Source: Clostridia bacterium (GTDB lineage Bacteria; Bacillota; Clostridia; Christensenellales; Aristaeellaceae). From it: a stretch of 64,000 bases of DNA. The position numbers were made by a program, and so were the translations under genes. Positions within the stretch are counted from its first letter, which is position 1, and every line of letters begins with the position of its first letter. Shown one piece after another: positions 42,702 to 51,254 of the stretch. The stretch covers positions 1-64,000 of the forward strand of contig JAUMVT010000003.1 of NCBI GenBank assembly GCA_030529995.1. Direction: 5' to 3'. The notes under the pieces were generated by a model. It made no database searches. It was given only the letters and a program-made list of their open reading frames with translations, and was not told the origin of the DNA.

Positions 42702-43372
42702 GTTGTTTTCACCAGCGCATACCCTACGCCCCGGCGGGAATGAATGGTGGCTGTCGCCCCCAGCTCCTCCAGCTTCTTGCGCAGGTAAGAAATATGGGAC
42801 CACACCGTGCCTTGCCCTGTCGGAGCATCCATGCCCCAGACACGATCCAGCAGGGTTTCCGCCGAGAAGAACACACCGGGATTGCGCATCAGCAGCTCCA
42901 TCAGCTGATATTCCCGGTGACTCAAGGTGCTGTCTTTACTGCCATTGGACAGGACGCGCCGTCCGGACTCCAGCGTAACCCCTGCAAAGGTCAACGCATC
43001 CGCCCGATAGCTGCCCCCACGGCGAAGCATGGCACGAACCCGCACCAGGAGTTCCGGCAGGTCAAAGGGCTTGGGCAAATAATCGTCCGCTCCGGCTTCA
43101 AAGCCAGCCACCTTGTCCTCCAGCTCTCCCTTGGCTGTTAAGAGAAGCACCGGGGTGCGGCTGCCTGCTTCCCGCAATTTCTTTACCACGGTAATGCCGT
43201 CCATGCCCGGCATCATGATATCCAGAATGCAGCCGTCAAAGGCCGTTTCCTGGGTTCGTGACAGGGCTTCACTGCCGTTGGAAACCCATTCCACCGAATA
43301 TTGATGATAACGCAGAAATTCCACCACAGCCTCTGCCATGGCCGGTTCATCTTCTGCAAGCAAAAGCAGCAT
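42698..43372 (-). CDS. OmpR/PhoB-family response regulator
   Basis: A 224-residue two-domain regulator. The receiver has the acidic pair (AEDEP), phospho-acceptor Asp51 (ILDIMMPGMDGI), the conserved Thr (LLLTAKGE) and Lys (YLPKPF). The winged-helix effector has LSHREYQLMELLMRNPGVFFSAETLLDRVWG and VWSHISYLRKKLEELGA. Members bind direct repeats with ~11-bp period; such repeats (GTGACCA/GTGAACA, 43412-43429) lie about 40 bp upstream of its own start and also before the ABC operon (48220-48237). RBS GGAGGGG. Confidence 0.94.
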   Translation of the reverse strand: MLLLLAEDEPAMAEAVVEFLRYHQYSVEWVSNGSEALSRTQETAFDGCILDIMMPGMDGITVVKKLREAGSRTPVLLLTAKGELEDKVAGFEAGADDYLPKPFDLPELLVRVRAMLRRGGSYRADALTFAGVTLESGRRVLSNGSKDSTLSHREYQLMELLMRNPGVFFSAETLLDRVWGMDAPTGQGTVWSHISYLRKKLEELGATATIHSRRGVGYALVKTT

Positions 43373-43411
43373 GTTGCCTCACCCCTCCAAAGTGAAGCAT
43401 AGCAGGAAAAA

Positions 43412-43429
43412 GTGACCAGACCGTGAACA
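43412..43429 (-). promoter_or_regulatory. Candidate autoregulatory direct repeat for the response regulator
   Basis: On the minus strand TGTTCAC and TGGTCAC are 11 bp apart, upstream of a TATGCT -10-like element and about 40 bp before the regulator start. The same half-site recurs before the Gld-type operon. Confidence 0.45.
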
Positions 43430-43433
43430 GAAT

Positions 43434-43479
43434 AAGAACAAGGAGTTCACCGACGCAATTCAGTGAACTCCCTATTCTT
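43434..43479 (-). terminator. Terminator-like hairpin after the DUF4340 gene
   Basis: 17-bp stem with wobble pairs (43434-43450 with 43463-43479); the T-run on the minus strand is interrupted, so termination may be partial, allowing some read-through into the two-component genes. Confidence 0.6.
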
Positions 43480-43490
43480 CCTATTGCTTA

Positions 43491-44822
43491 TTACAGCATG
43501 GACTTAATGGTACGAACCAGAGTATCCATGGTATCGGCAGAAACCAGCAGAGTCTTTTCGCCGTCTACCAGTGCCTGATAGCTGTCGGCACTGTATTCAC
43601 GAATGACCACGGTGATTTCCCGTCCTGCCTCATCCTGTGCGGTAATGGTCAGCACCGTATCGCCATCCGTTGCTTCGGTCAGGCGATCCGTAGCGGTCAG
43701 GGCAGTGATCTTGCTCCACAGGGTTTCATCCGCTTCGGAAGTGTCCGTTGCCGTATCGGTGGCGGTGGCTTCCGTTTCTTCCTCCGCCTTCACGATGGTG
43801 TAGGTTCCCTTGCCGGTCTCCAAGGTAGCGGTCTTCAGAGTGCTCCAGGGCAGGGGCACAAGGGCAGTAATCCACATGTCATCGCTGTTGGCACTCAGCA
43901 GGCTGCTGACGTCATCCGCTTCCACGGTGTAGACCATGGAGGAGCCGGGCAGACGGGCATACCGGTTGCCTTCCGCATCCTCGCCGCCAATCAGTAGGGT
44001 CATGGTAGCATCCCCATCCCCCGTCAGGGTGATCACGGTGGCACTCGCATCGTCCAGCTGGTAGGTGGCCAATTCATCCTCCGTGGCGGCAGCAGTGACC
44101 AGTTCATTCCACGCAATGCCCTTAGCTGCGGAAACCAGTGCTTCTACCTTGGAGGCTGTCAGAGGTGCATCGGTAGCGGCATCATACCACAGCTGATCCG
44201 GGTTCACGGTGATGCTTTCCGACTTCTTCACTGCCGCAAAGGTAGTGCCCACCGTGATGGAAGAAGCTTCGCTGATGGTCGGGATCTCCTCCATGGCCAC
44301 CAGATCCTTCTGGGTCTTGTTGAAGGTAGTGGACAGGGATGTTGCAATGGTATAAATCACATTGTCCTGGGTGCTCAGCTTCAGGTAATAGCCATCGGCG
44401 AAGGGCGTAGCGTCACCCATGGTGTAGGTGGTGGTGCTTGCGTCCTTCCAGGTGGCAGTCACGGTAATGGTCGGCGTATCCAGACCATAATCCGCCAGGC
44501 TGGTCACGTCTTCCAATTTGCGGGTGCCCTGCAGTGCCAGCAGCTTATCTGCCAAGGTCTGCACCGCAGACTGATCCACCGGCCATGCCGGGGTATCCGT
44601 GGTTGTCCATTCGCCATCATCATTCAGGGTGAAGGCCAAGGTGGTATCCTCCGTTGTCCAGCTGATGCCGGTCAGGTCATCCGCCGTTTTCGCCGTCAGG
44701 TCAAAGGTGCCGGATGTTTCCGAAACGGAGGTGGTTTGATTGGACTGCTTTACGGCATAATAGCCGCCCAGCATAACCGCCAGCACAATCAGCAGTGCCA
44801 GCATTTTCTTTCCTCTGTTCAC
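43491..44822 (-). CDS. DUF4340 domain-containing protein
   Basis: A 443-residue membrane-anchored protein. A single N-terminal helix (KMLALLIVLAVMLGGYYAV) is followed by an extracytoplasmic DUF4340 region with repeats of the pattern WPVDQSAVQTLADKLLAL and ITVTATWKDASTTTYTMGD. The segment near 340-365 is Thr/Ala/Glu-rich and low-complexity. It overlaps the GldG-like gene by 4 bp. DUF4340 proteins accompany Gld-type ABC systems in many bacteria; the function is unknown. Confidence 0.88.
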   Translation of the reverse strand: MNRGKKMLALLIVLAVMLGGYYAVKQSNQTTSVSETSGTFDLTAKTADDLTGISWTTEDTTLAFTLNDDGEWTTTDTPAWPVDQSAVQTLADKLLALQGTRKLEDVTSLADYGLDTPTITVTATWKDASTTTYTMGDATPFADGYYLKLSTQDNVIYTIATSLSTTFNKTQKDLVAMEEIPTISEASSITVGTTFAAVKKSESITVNPDQLWYDAATDAPLTASKVEALVSAAKGIAWNELVTAAATEDELATYQLDDASATVITLTGDGDATMTLLIGGEDAEGNRYARLPGSSMVYTVEADDVSSLLSANSDDMWITALVPLPWSTLKTATLETGKGTYTIVKAEEETEATATDTATDTSEADETLWSKITALTATDRLTEATDGDTVLTITAQDEAGREITVVIREYSADSYQALVDGEKTLLVSADTMDTLVRTIKSML

Positions 44823-46270
44823 CGATGCTTCCTCCTCACGTAGATGAAGATACCTACGGCAATGAGCAGCGCAGGCAGGATGCCGATCATCATGACGCTC
44901 CAGAAGTTATAGGAGGCAGAAGGTACGGTCAAGGTAGCCTCGTCCATGGACTTGGAGCGGATGGAGATGCTTTCTTCCTGGTCGCCCATCCAGTTCAGAG
45001 CATTCAGCAGCAGATTGCTGTTGGCGCCGCCGACGGTGTAGTCCACATTGCTGTTCAGCATATTGGCGGAGGAGAACCACACCAGCTTGCCCCCGTTTTC
45101 CGATGCAACGCCTACATTGAAGGGACCGGACGTGTCGCCGTCTTCCTTCGCCGTGGTGGACATGGACTTGCCTGCCTGCTTTGCATAGGCAGAATCCGAT
45201 GTGGTCAGCAGCCAGGTAATGCTTGCATCTGTGCCTTCCACTTCCACAAGGGGCTGGGCAATGGGCATCAGGATGTAATAGCCCCCATCTGCCAGCGCAT
45301 CCGTAATATCATGGGAGGCAATGTTGGGCAGGATGTAGTGAGGATACCGGTTCAGGCAGCGGGTGCTGTCTCCCTCAATGATGATGCCGGAATCCACCGT
45401 AACACCCATGGCAGCTGTTACCTTCAGCAGGTTGGTCATCTTGCCGGACTCGATGTAGTCCGTCAGCAGCACCACATTGCCGCCATTCTGCAAATAGGAA
45501 ATCAGGACTTCCGTTTCATCATCGCCCAGGTCTGCGGTAGGTGCGTTAATCAGCACGGCGCTGGCATCCTCCGGCACACTGTCCAGGCTCAGCAGAGACA
45601 AGCTTTCATAAGTCATGTTGTCCTGCTCGATCATTTCCGTTACATCGTCGGACAGTTCGCTTTCTCCGTGACCGGTCAGCACGTACACCTTAGGCAGATT
45701 GTCGCTGGTCACGTAATGGATGGCGTTGGTCAGCACATTCTCGCCGTTGAAGCTGGTGCTGGTGTTATAGCTGTAGGTGGAATAATCCATGGAATAGCTG
45801 GTGACATAAATGTCTTCATAACCCACCAGACGATAGCGTCCGTTGCTGTCCACAATCACGCTGTTCTGGTACAGGCGGGAGGTTTCCAGATCATACCCAT
45901 CCAGGAAGGTAGGCTGCAGGTTGGGATCCACCGTCTCCACCTTGATGTGGTCAGACAGAGCGGCGTACCGGTTCAGCAGCCGGGTAATGGTATCATCTTC
46001 ATTGCCCGTAACAGCCAGCAGATACAGGGTCACATCCTGATCCAGAGAGGACACAATCCGCTTGGTCTGATCCGACAGGGAATACAGTGCGTTGGTCGTC
46101 AGGTCGATTTCCGTTGCGGTGCTGGGCAGGCTGCTGACCAGCATATTGGCAACGATCGCGATGACGATCACGATCACTGCCGCCAAGGTGGACCAGCCGC
46201 CGGCCACGAAGCGCTTGCCGAAAAGCTTTTTCAGCCCCGGCTTTTTCTGTGCATTGCTCATTCGTTCCAC
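44819..46270 (-). CDS. GldG-like ABC-associated membrane protein
   Basis: A 483-residue protein with an N-terminal helix (STLAAVIVIVIAIVANMLVSS), a large extracytoplasmic domain resembling the intraflagellar-transport/GldG-type region (LTTNALYSLSDQTKRIVSSL, then VTLYLLAVTGNEDDTITRLL and VYVLTGHGESELSDDV), and a C-terminal helix (VMMIGILPALLIAVGIFIYVRRK). It overlaps the permease gene by 13 bp and the DUF4340 gene by 4 bp. The name reflects homology only; Bacillota with this set do not glide. Confidence 0.87.
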   Translation of the reverse strand: MERMSNAQKKPGLKKLFGKRFVAGGWSTLAAVIVIVIAIVANMLVSSLPSTATEIDLTTNALYSLSDQTKRIVSSLDQDVTLYLLAVTGNEDDTITRLLNRYAALSDHIKVETVDPNLQPTFLDGYDLETSRLYQNSVIVDSNGRYRLVGYEDIYVTSYSMDYSTYSYNTSTSFNGENVLTNAIHYVTSDNLPKVYVLTGHGESELSDDVTEMIEQDNMTYESLSLLSLDSVPEDASAVLINAPTADLGDDETEVLISYLQNGGNVVLLTDYIESGKMTNLLKVTAAMGVTVDSGIIIEGDSTRCLNRYPHYILPNIASHDITDALADGGYYILMPIAQPLVEVEGTDASITWLLTTSDSAYAKQAGKSMSTTAKEDGDTSGPFNVGVASENGGKLVWFSSANMLNSNVDYTVGGANSNLLLNALNWMGDQEESISIRSKSMDEATLTVPSASYNFWSVMMIGILPALLIAVGIFIYVRRKHR

Positions 46271-47124
46271 CTCCGCTTCTCCATGGACTGCACCGTCAGG
46301 AACAGGAACACGCAGATAATGGAGATGTAGTATACCACGGCGGTCAGGTCAAACACGCCGTCCACAAAGGTATCAAAGCGTTCGAACACGCTGATGGATT
46401 CCATCATATCCGAGAACAGACCGGAGAAAGCAGAGGAATCCGCACTGTACCACAGGTACAGTCCCCCAATGCCCAGCACACCCACGCCTACGGACACAAT
46501 GGGGTTCTTCGCCATCAGCTGAAGTACAAGGGCGAAGAGCACCACCAGCACGATCAGGGCAATCAGGGAGGCGGAGGCATCAGTGGATACATAGCTGGCC
46601 AAAGCATTCATGAAATACAGCAGCAGCATCACCACCAGGGTGATCACGGCGGAGGCTACCTGACTTTCCGTAACAGAGGAAATAAACAAGCCGATGGAAA
46701 GCAGGCAGGCACCCAGCATGAAGAAGGCGAACAACGCCGCATAAGCGGGTGCATACTCCATGGTGCCATACTGGGACAGAATCAGAGGATACAGGGCAAT
46801 AACCAGAATCGGCATCAGCAGCACGGTCAGCATGCCCAGATACTTGCCCAGCACCACATCCGACAGTCGAATGGGCAGGGCATACAGCAGCTGATCCGTC
46901 TTCTGACGCTTTTCCTCCGCCAGTGCCCGCATGGAAATAATGGGCACAGCAATCAGATAAATAAAGGAACACCCGGACAGCACATAAGCAAACTTGGCCG
47001 TGTAGCCGCTCAGATTATAGGCCATGCAGTAAATACCGGCAAAGATCAGCAGGAACGCTCCCAGCAGCCAGCCGGTAACGCTTTTGTAATAGGCGCTGAT
47101 CTCCCGTTTCCATACGGCGATCAT
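46258..47124 (-). CDS. ABC-2 type transporter permease (GldF-like)
   Basis: A 288-residue integral membrane protein with about six helices. It starts MIAVWKREISAYYKSVTGWL, a pattern shared by ABC-2 permeases with the helix-hairpin entry; MRALAEEKRQKTDQLLYALP is the conserved cytoplasmic loop. It overlaps the ATPase gene by 4 bp. It forms the membrane part of the Gld-type exporter. Confidence 0.9.
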   Translation of the reverse strand: MIAVWKREISAYYKSVTGWLLGAFLLIFAGIYCMAYNLSGYTAKFAYVLSGCSFIYLIAVPIISMRALAEEKRQKTDQLLYALPIRLSDVVLGKYLGMLTVLLMPILVIALYPLILSQYGTMEYAPAYAALFAFFMLGACLLSIGLFISSVTESQVASAVITLVVMLLLYFMNALASYVSTDASASLIALIVLVVLFALVLQLMAKNPIVSVGVGVLGIGGLYLWYSADSSAFSGLFSDMMESISVFERFDTFVDGVFDLTAVVYYISIICVFLFLTVQSMEKRRWNE

Positions 47125-48131
47125 TGTGCTTCCTCCTCTCCTGTTTTTTCTTCCTCGGCGGTGTCAGGGGCTTGAGCCGCAGTTTCACTCTGCGCAGGGG
47201 CATCGCTTTGGGTCAGCTCCAGGAACACATCCTCCAAGTCCGCATGGACGGTGGTCATTTCCAGCAACGTGACGTTCTCCTTGGCAAAGGCCTTGAAGAC
47301 TTTCGCCCGAATGTCCTTGTCCTCCTCCGCCTTCACCAGCAGCACGGTGCTTTCCTTTTCCTCAGGCTTCACCTCTACAGAGGCTATGCCATCCACCCGG
47401 TCAAGCACCTTCCTCATGGTCTTTTCATCCGCATCCGCTTCCAGACGAAGGGTTTGGGTACCGGCAAAGCGACGGGTCAGATTTTCCGTGGTATCGCTGG
47501 CAACCAGCTTGCCGCCGGAAATAATCATGATGGAGTCGCACACTGCCTGTACTTCGCTCAGAATGTGGCTGGAAAGCACAATGGTGTGCTCCTTGCCCAG
47601 TTCCCGAATCAAATCACGGATTTCGATGATCTGTGCCGGGTCAAGGCCGACGGTAGGCTCATCCAGAATGATGACTTCCGGCTTGCCCAGCAGTGCCTGC
47701 GCAATGCCGACACGCTGCCGGTAGCCCTTGGACAGGTTGCGAATCAGTCGGTGGCTGACCTGGGTAATGCCGGTCTTTTCCATGATGGCGGCAATTTGCT
47801 CCGCCTGCTCCTTCCGGCTCACGCCCTTAGCCTCTGCCACAAAGCGCAGATACTCTTCCGGGGTCATGTCCGTGTACAGTGGAGGCAGCTCCGGCAGGTA
47901 GCCAATCCGCTTCTTGGCCTCCATGGGCTCCTCACTCACGGAGTGACCGTCTACCAGCACTTCTCCTTCCGTTGCACCCAGGCAGCCGGTGATGATATTC
48001 ATGGTGGTGGACTTGCCTGCGCCGTTGGGCCCCAGGAAGCCGTAAATGACGCCTTTGTCAATTTCAAAGGACAGGTCAGATACGGCAGTATGTCCGCCAT
48101 ACCGCTTTGTCAGGTGTTTGACCTCGATCAA
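47121..48131 (-). CDS. ABC transporter ATP-binding protein (GldA-like)
   Basis: A 336-residue exporter-type ATPase. Walker A GPNGAGKST, signature LSKGYRQRVGIAQ, Walker B VIILDEPTVGLDP and the SSHILSEV switch are present; the C-terminal ~45 residues are acidic and Ala/Glu/Thr-rich. It uses a TTG start at 48131 with an AAGGAGG box 8 bp upstream; the longer open frame runs into the promoter. First gene of the GldA-GldF-GldG-DUF4340 operon. Confidence 0.9.
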   Translation of the reverse strand: MIEVKHLTKRYGGHTAVSDLSFEIDKGVIYGFLGPNGAGKSTTMNIITGCLGATEGEVLVDGHSVSEEPMEAKKRIGYLPELPPLYTDMTPEEYLRFVAEAKGVSRKEQAEQIAAIMEKTGITQVSHRLIRNLSKGYRQRVGIAQALLGKPEVIILDEPTVGLDPAQIIEIRDLIRELGKEHTIVLSSHILSEVQAVCDSIMIISGGKLVASDTTENLTRRFAGTQTLRLEADADEKTMRKVLDRVDGIASVEVKPEEKESTVLLVKAEEDKDIRAKVFKAFAKENVTLLEMTTVHADLEDVFLELTQSDAPAQSETAAQAPDTAEEEKTGEEEAQ

Positions 48132-48209
48132 TGCTTCTTCCTCCTTGTCATCAAACGTCAGCAACGCGCTCCGCTCAAGCAGACCGCCTGACGCCTCACG
48201 CTGGAGGGT

Positions 48210-48240
48210 AGTATATACCACGAACCTTATGTGAACCTTA
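48210..48240 (-). promoter_or_regulatory. Activator-type promoter of the Gld-like operon with 11-bp direct repeat
   Basis: Minus-strand TATACT -10 (complement of 48210-48215). The -35 position (48233-48238) has no consensus hexamer and is covered by TAAGGTTC (complement of 48233-48240), which is repeated 11 bp away (complement of 48222-48229). A further GTGAACA copy lies at 48259-48265. This layout fits activation by an OmpR-family regulator. Confidence 0.55.
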
Positions 48241-48322
48241 AGAGATGGGACCAAAAGTGTGAACAGTGTATGAATGTTGCAGGGTGGGGATGCTTTTCAA
48301 GCCTTCCTGTTTGTCAAAACAC

Positions 48323-48351
48323 AAAAAGAGACGAGTCTCGCGGCTCGTCTC
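48323..48351 (-). terminator. Rho-independent terminator of the UPF0340/nfn unit
   Basis: Minus-strand stem GAGACGAG with CTCGTCTC (48328-48335 and 48344-48351) followed by five T, 20 bp after the UPF0340 stop. Confidence 0.85.
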
Positions 48352-48371
48352 ATGATGATACCATGTTGCTT

Positions 48372-48926
48372 TTATTCGTACACCGCTCTGCTGCCGCCGA
48401 TATAAGGCAGTCGGGCATAGGCCATGACCAGATGGGCTTGTCCCAGATGATCATGCTTGCCGCGCAGAGGCACAGCCACCGGGCGGATGTGCATTCCAAC
48501 TAGAGTATCCCCTACGTCAATGGCAGCATCGGCCTGAATGTGCATGACCAAGGCAGGATGCTGCATGTGTTTCCATGCGGCAGCAGGCACGGAGCCGCCT
48601 GCCTTGGGCTGAGGAACTGCACGCACCTGGGTCAAGCCCAATGCCCGCAGCTCATCCTGCTCCACCACAATGGCACGGTTCAGGTGCTCGCAGCACTGAA
48701 AGGCAGCATGCAGCTCGTGCTCAGCGCACACCTGCAGCATGGCCTGTGCGATGATTTCTCCCACTTCCGGTGCGCTGGCCTTACCGATTCTTCCGCCCAT
48801 GACCTCGCTGGTGGAGCAGCCAAGCACCACCACGCCCCCGGCGGGAATCTGCCCTGCATTCATCAATTCTTCCACGCAGTCGCCAAGCACCGTATAAGCT
48901 TCCTTGCGAATTTCCTCCACGTCCAT
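48372..48926 (-). CDS. TIGR01440 / UPF0340 family protein
   Basis: A 184-residue conserved cytoplasmic protein of unknown function. Hallmarks are VVVLGCSTSEVMGGRIGKAS, FQCCEHLNRAIVVE, VPQPKAGGSVPAAAWK and the C-terminal VRPVAVPLRGKHDHLG-like segment (IRPVAVPLRGKHDHLGQAHL). It starts 2 bp after the NfnB stop and is probably cotranscribed with nfnA and nfnB, although the family is usually next to unrelated genes. Confidence 0.9.
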   Translation of the reverse strand: MDVEEIRKEAYTVLGDCVEELMNAGQIPAGGVVVLGCSTSEVMGGRIGKASAPEVGEIIAQAMLQVCAEHELHAAFQCCEHLNRAIVVEQDELRALGLTQVRAVPQPKAGGSVPAAAWKHMQHPALVMHIQADAAIDVGDTLVGMHIRPVAVPLRGKHDHLGQAHLVMAYARLPYIGGSRAVYE

Positions 48927-48928
48927 GA

Positions 48929-50332
48929 TTACTGTTCCTCCATTGCCTTTTCCTGCACATAGGCATCCATGGCGGCGGCAGCGGTCTTTCCTGCGCCCAT
49001 GGCAAGGATCACCGTTGCCGCGCCGGTTACGGCATCGCCACCGGCATACACACCTTCACGGGATGTTGCTCCCGTATCCTCCTGCACCACAATGCCGCCC
49101 CACTTCTGGGTTTCCAGTCCTTCCGTGGTGGATTTAATCAACGGATTGGGTGAAGTGCCCAGCGCCATGATCACGCAGTCCGCAGGCAAATCCTGTTCAC
49201 TGCCCTCCACGGCAACAGGACGGCGGCGTCCGGACGCATCCGGCTCACCAAGCTCCATCTGCTGGCACCGAATGCCGCTGACCCAGCCCTTGTCATCCCC
49301 CAGGACAGACACCGGGTTGGTCAGGAAACGGAATTGGATTCCCTCCTCCTGGGCGTGCTCCACTTCCTCTTTCCGGGCGGGCAGTTCCGCAGCGGTACGG
49401 CGGTAGATCACCGTGACTTCCGCCCCAAGACGGCGGGCACACCGGGCTGCGTCCATGGCTACGTTGCCCCCGCCAACCACTGCCACCTTGCTGCCATGCT
49501 GAATGGGGGTAGCACTGTCCGGCTTGTACGCCTTCATCAGGTTCATCCGGGTCAGGAACTCATTGGCGGAATACACGCCCTTCAGGTTTTCCCCGGGGAT
49601 GTTCATAAACTTGGGCAGCCCTGCGCCGGAACCGATGAACACCGCCTCGAAACCCTGCTCCTGCATCAGTTCATCAATGGTCAGGGTGCGGCCGATGACC
49701 ACGTTAGTCTCCACCTTGACACCCAATGCCTTCAGGGTTTCAATTTCCCGTGCCACAATGGCCTTGGGCAGGCGGAACTCCGGAATCCCGTACACCAGCA
49801 CGCCGCCGGGCAGATGCAGCGCCTCAAACACGGTTACGTCATAGCCCTTCTTAGCCAAGTCGCCAGCACAGCTCAGGCCGGAAGGACCACTGCCGACCAC
49901 CGCCACCTTATGTCCATTAGACACAGGCTTCACCGGAGCTTCTGCCGCATGGGCGGCATGCCAGTCCGCCACGAAGCGCTCCAGGCGGCCAATGGCCACA
50001 GCCTCCCCCTTCATGCCCCGTACACACTTCTGCTCACACTGGCTTTCCTGGGGGCAAACCCGGCCGCACACAGCCGGCAGGCTGCTGGTCAGGCTGATGA
50101 TGCGGTAGGCTTCCTCAAAGTCGCCTTCGCTGACAGCATGGATAAATTCCGGAATGTGAATATGCACCGGGCACCCTGTCATGCAGGGCTTATGCTTGCA
50201 GTTCAGGCAACGCTTGGCCTCGTCCACGGCAGTGGCTTCGTCATAGCCAAGGGCAACCTCCTGAAAGTTGCTTTTCCGCTCCTCTGCCGCCTGATGGGGC
50301 ATGGGATGCTTGGTAGGCATCATGTTTGGCAT
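48929..50332 (-). CDS. nfnB: NADPH-side subunit of Nfn transhydrogenase / GltD-like (NfnB type)
   Basis: A flavoprotein homologous to the small subunit of glutamate synthase. An N-terminal Cys-rich domain (CLNCKHKPCMTGCPVHIHIP and CGRVCPQESQCEQKC) binds 4Fe-4S clusters; an FAD-binding motif VVGSGPSGLSCAGDLAKKG and an NADPH motif VVGGGNVAMDAARCARRLGA follow. Because the partner gene directly upstream is an NfnA-type subunit, the electron-bifurcating NADH-dependent ferredoxin:NADP+ oxidoreductase is the preferred call over glutamate synthase. The ATG at 50332 is chosen (GGAGG 10 bp upstream); a GTG at 50338 is too close to the box. 467 residues. Confidence 0.9.
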   Translation of the reverse strand: MPNMMPTKHPMPHQAAEERKSNFQEVALGYDEATAVDEAKRCLNCKHKPCMTGCPVHIHIPEFIHAVSEGDFEEAYRIISLTSSLPAVCGRVCPQESQCEQKCVRGMKGEAVAIGRLERFVADWHAAHAAEAPVKPVSNGHKVAVVGSGPSGLSCAGDLAKKGYDVTVFEALHLPGGVLVYGIPEFRLPKAIVAREIETLKALGVKVETNVVIGRTLTIDELMQEQGFEAVFIGSGAGLPKFMNIPGENLKGVYSANEFLTRMNLMKAYKPDSATPIQHGSKVAVVGGGNVAMDAARCARRLGAEVTVIYRRTAAELPARKEEVEHAQEEGIQFRFLTNPVSVLGDDKGWVSGIRCQQMELGEPDASGRRRPVAVEGSEQDLPADCVIMALGTSPNPLIKSTTEGLETQKWGGIVVQEDTGATSREGVYAGGDAVTGAATVILAMGAGKTAAAAMDAYVQEKAMEEQ

Positions 50333-50334
50333 GG

Positions 50335-51177
50335 TCACTGCACCTCCTTGGCAAGCAAATTGCAGGTTTCTTCATAAGCATGGCGCTCAAAGTCCCGGTA
50401 GGTTGCTCCCCGTGCCATGGCCTCGTCAAAGTCGATTTCATGACCGTCAAACTCCGGGCCGTCCACGCAGGCAAAGCGAGTCTTGCCGCCTACCGTCAGC
50501 CGGCAGCCGCCGCACATGCCCGTGCCGTCAATCATAATGGGATTCATACTGGCAACGGTCTTCACGCCGAATTCCTTGGTCAGCTTGCAGACAAACTTCA
50601 TCATGGGCAAGGGACCGATGGTAATGACCTCATCATAGTTTTCGCCGTTTTCAATCAGCTTGCGGAGGGCATCGGTTACCAAGCCCTTCTCCCCCCAAGA
50701 GCCGTCATCGCTCATGCGGACAAGCCGATTGGTGTGCGCTGCAAATTCCTCCTCAAGAATCACCAGATCCTTGGTGCGGAAACCCACAATGGCATGCACC
50801 TCGCAGCCCTGGTCATGCAGCTTCTTGGCTACAGGAAAAGCAATGGCGCATCCAACGCCGCCGCCGACCACGGCCACCTTATGCAGCCCCTCCGTATGGG
50901 TGGCACGCCCCAAGGGCCCCACAAAGTCGTGAATATATTCGCCCTCGGTCAGGTGATTCAGCTTGGCGGTGGTGGCACCGACAATTTGGAAAATAATCGT
51001 GACACTGCCGGTTTCCCGGTCATAATCCGCCACGGTCAGGGGAATCCGCTCCCCATCCTCGTCCACACGCAGGATGATAAACTGTCCCGGTTCAGCCTTT
51101 CGGGCGACCAGCGGTGCGTCTATGCGCATAAGCGTCACCGTAGGGTTCAGCGCCTTTTTCTCCAGAATTTTATACAC
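50335..51177 (-). CDS. nfnA: NADH/ferredoxin-side subunit of Nfn transhydrogenase (NfnA type)
   Basis: A 280-residue ferredoxin-NADP reductase-type flavoprotein. It has an FAD-binding barrel (AEPGQFIILRVDEDGERIPLT), an NAD-binding domain (VAVVGGGVGCAIAFPVAK) and a C-terminal 2Fe-2S motif (MCGGCRLTVGGKTRFACVDGP). With NfnB it should equilibrate NADH, NADPH and reduced ferredoxin in the cytoplasm. A GTG start at 51177 follows AAGGGGG by 7 bp. It is the first gene of the nfnA-nfnB-UPF0340 run. Confidence 0.92.
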   Translation of the reverse strand: MYKILEKKALNPTVTLMRIDAPLVARKAEPGQFIILRVDEDGERIPLTVADYDRETGSVTIIFQIVGATTAKLNHLTEGEYIHDFVGPLGRATHTEGLHKVAVVGGGVGCAIAFPVAKKLHDQGCEVHAIVGFRTKDLVILEEEFAAHTNRLVRMSDDGSWGEKGLVTDALRKLIENGENYDEVITIGPLPMMKFVCKLTKEFGVKTVASMNPIMIDGTGMCGGCRLTVGGKTRFACVDGPEFDGHEIDFDEAMARGATYRDFERHAYEETCNLLAKEVQ

Positions 51178-51209
51178 AGATGTTCCCCCTTCAGCAAGGT
51201 TTCCTTTGC

Positions 51210-51238
51210 ATTGTAGCATACTCAACGAATCGAGGAAA
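51210..51238 (-). promoter_or_regulatory. Candidate promoter of nfnA
   Basis: Minus-strand TTTCCT and TACAAT with a 17-bp spacer and a TG extension before the -10. Confidence 0.45.
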
Positions 51239-51254
51239 GATGTTTTGCCACTTT

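Noticed and set aside
44819..48131. Gliding-motility system
   Set aside because: Only the GldA/F/G-like ABC set and DUF4340 are present, a common combination in non-gliding Bacillota.
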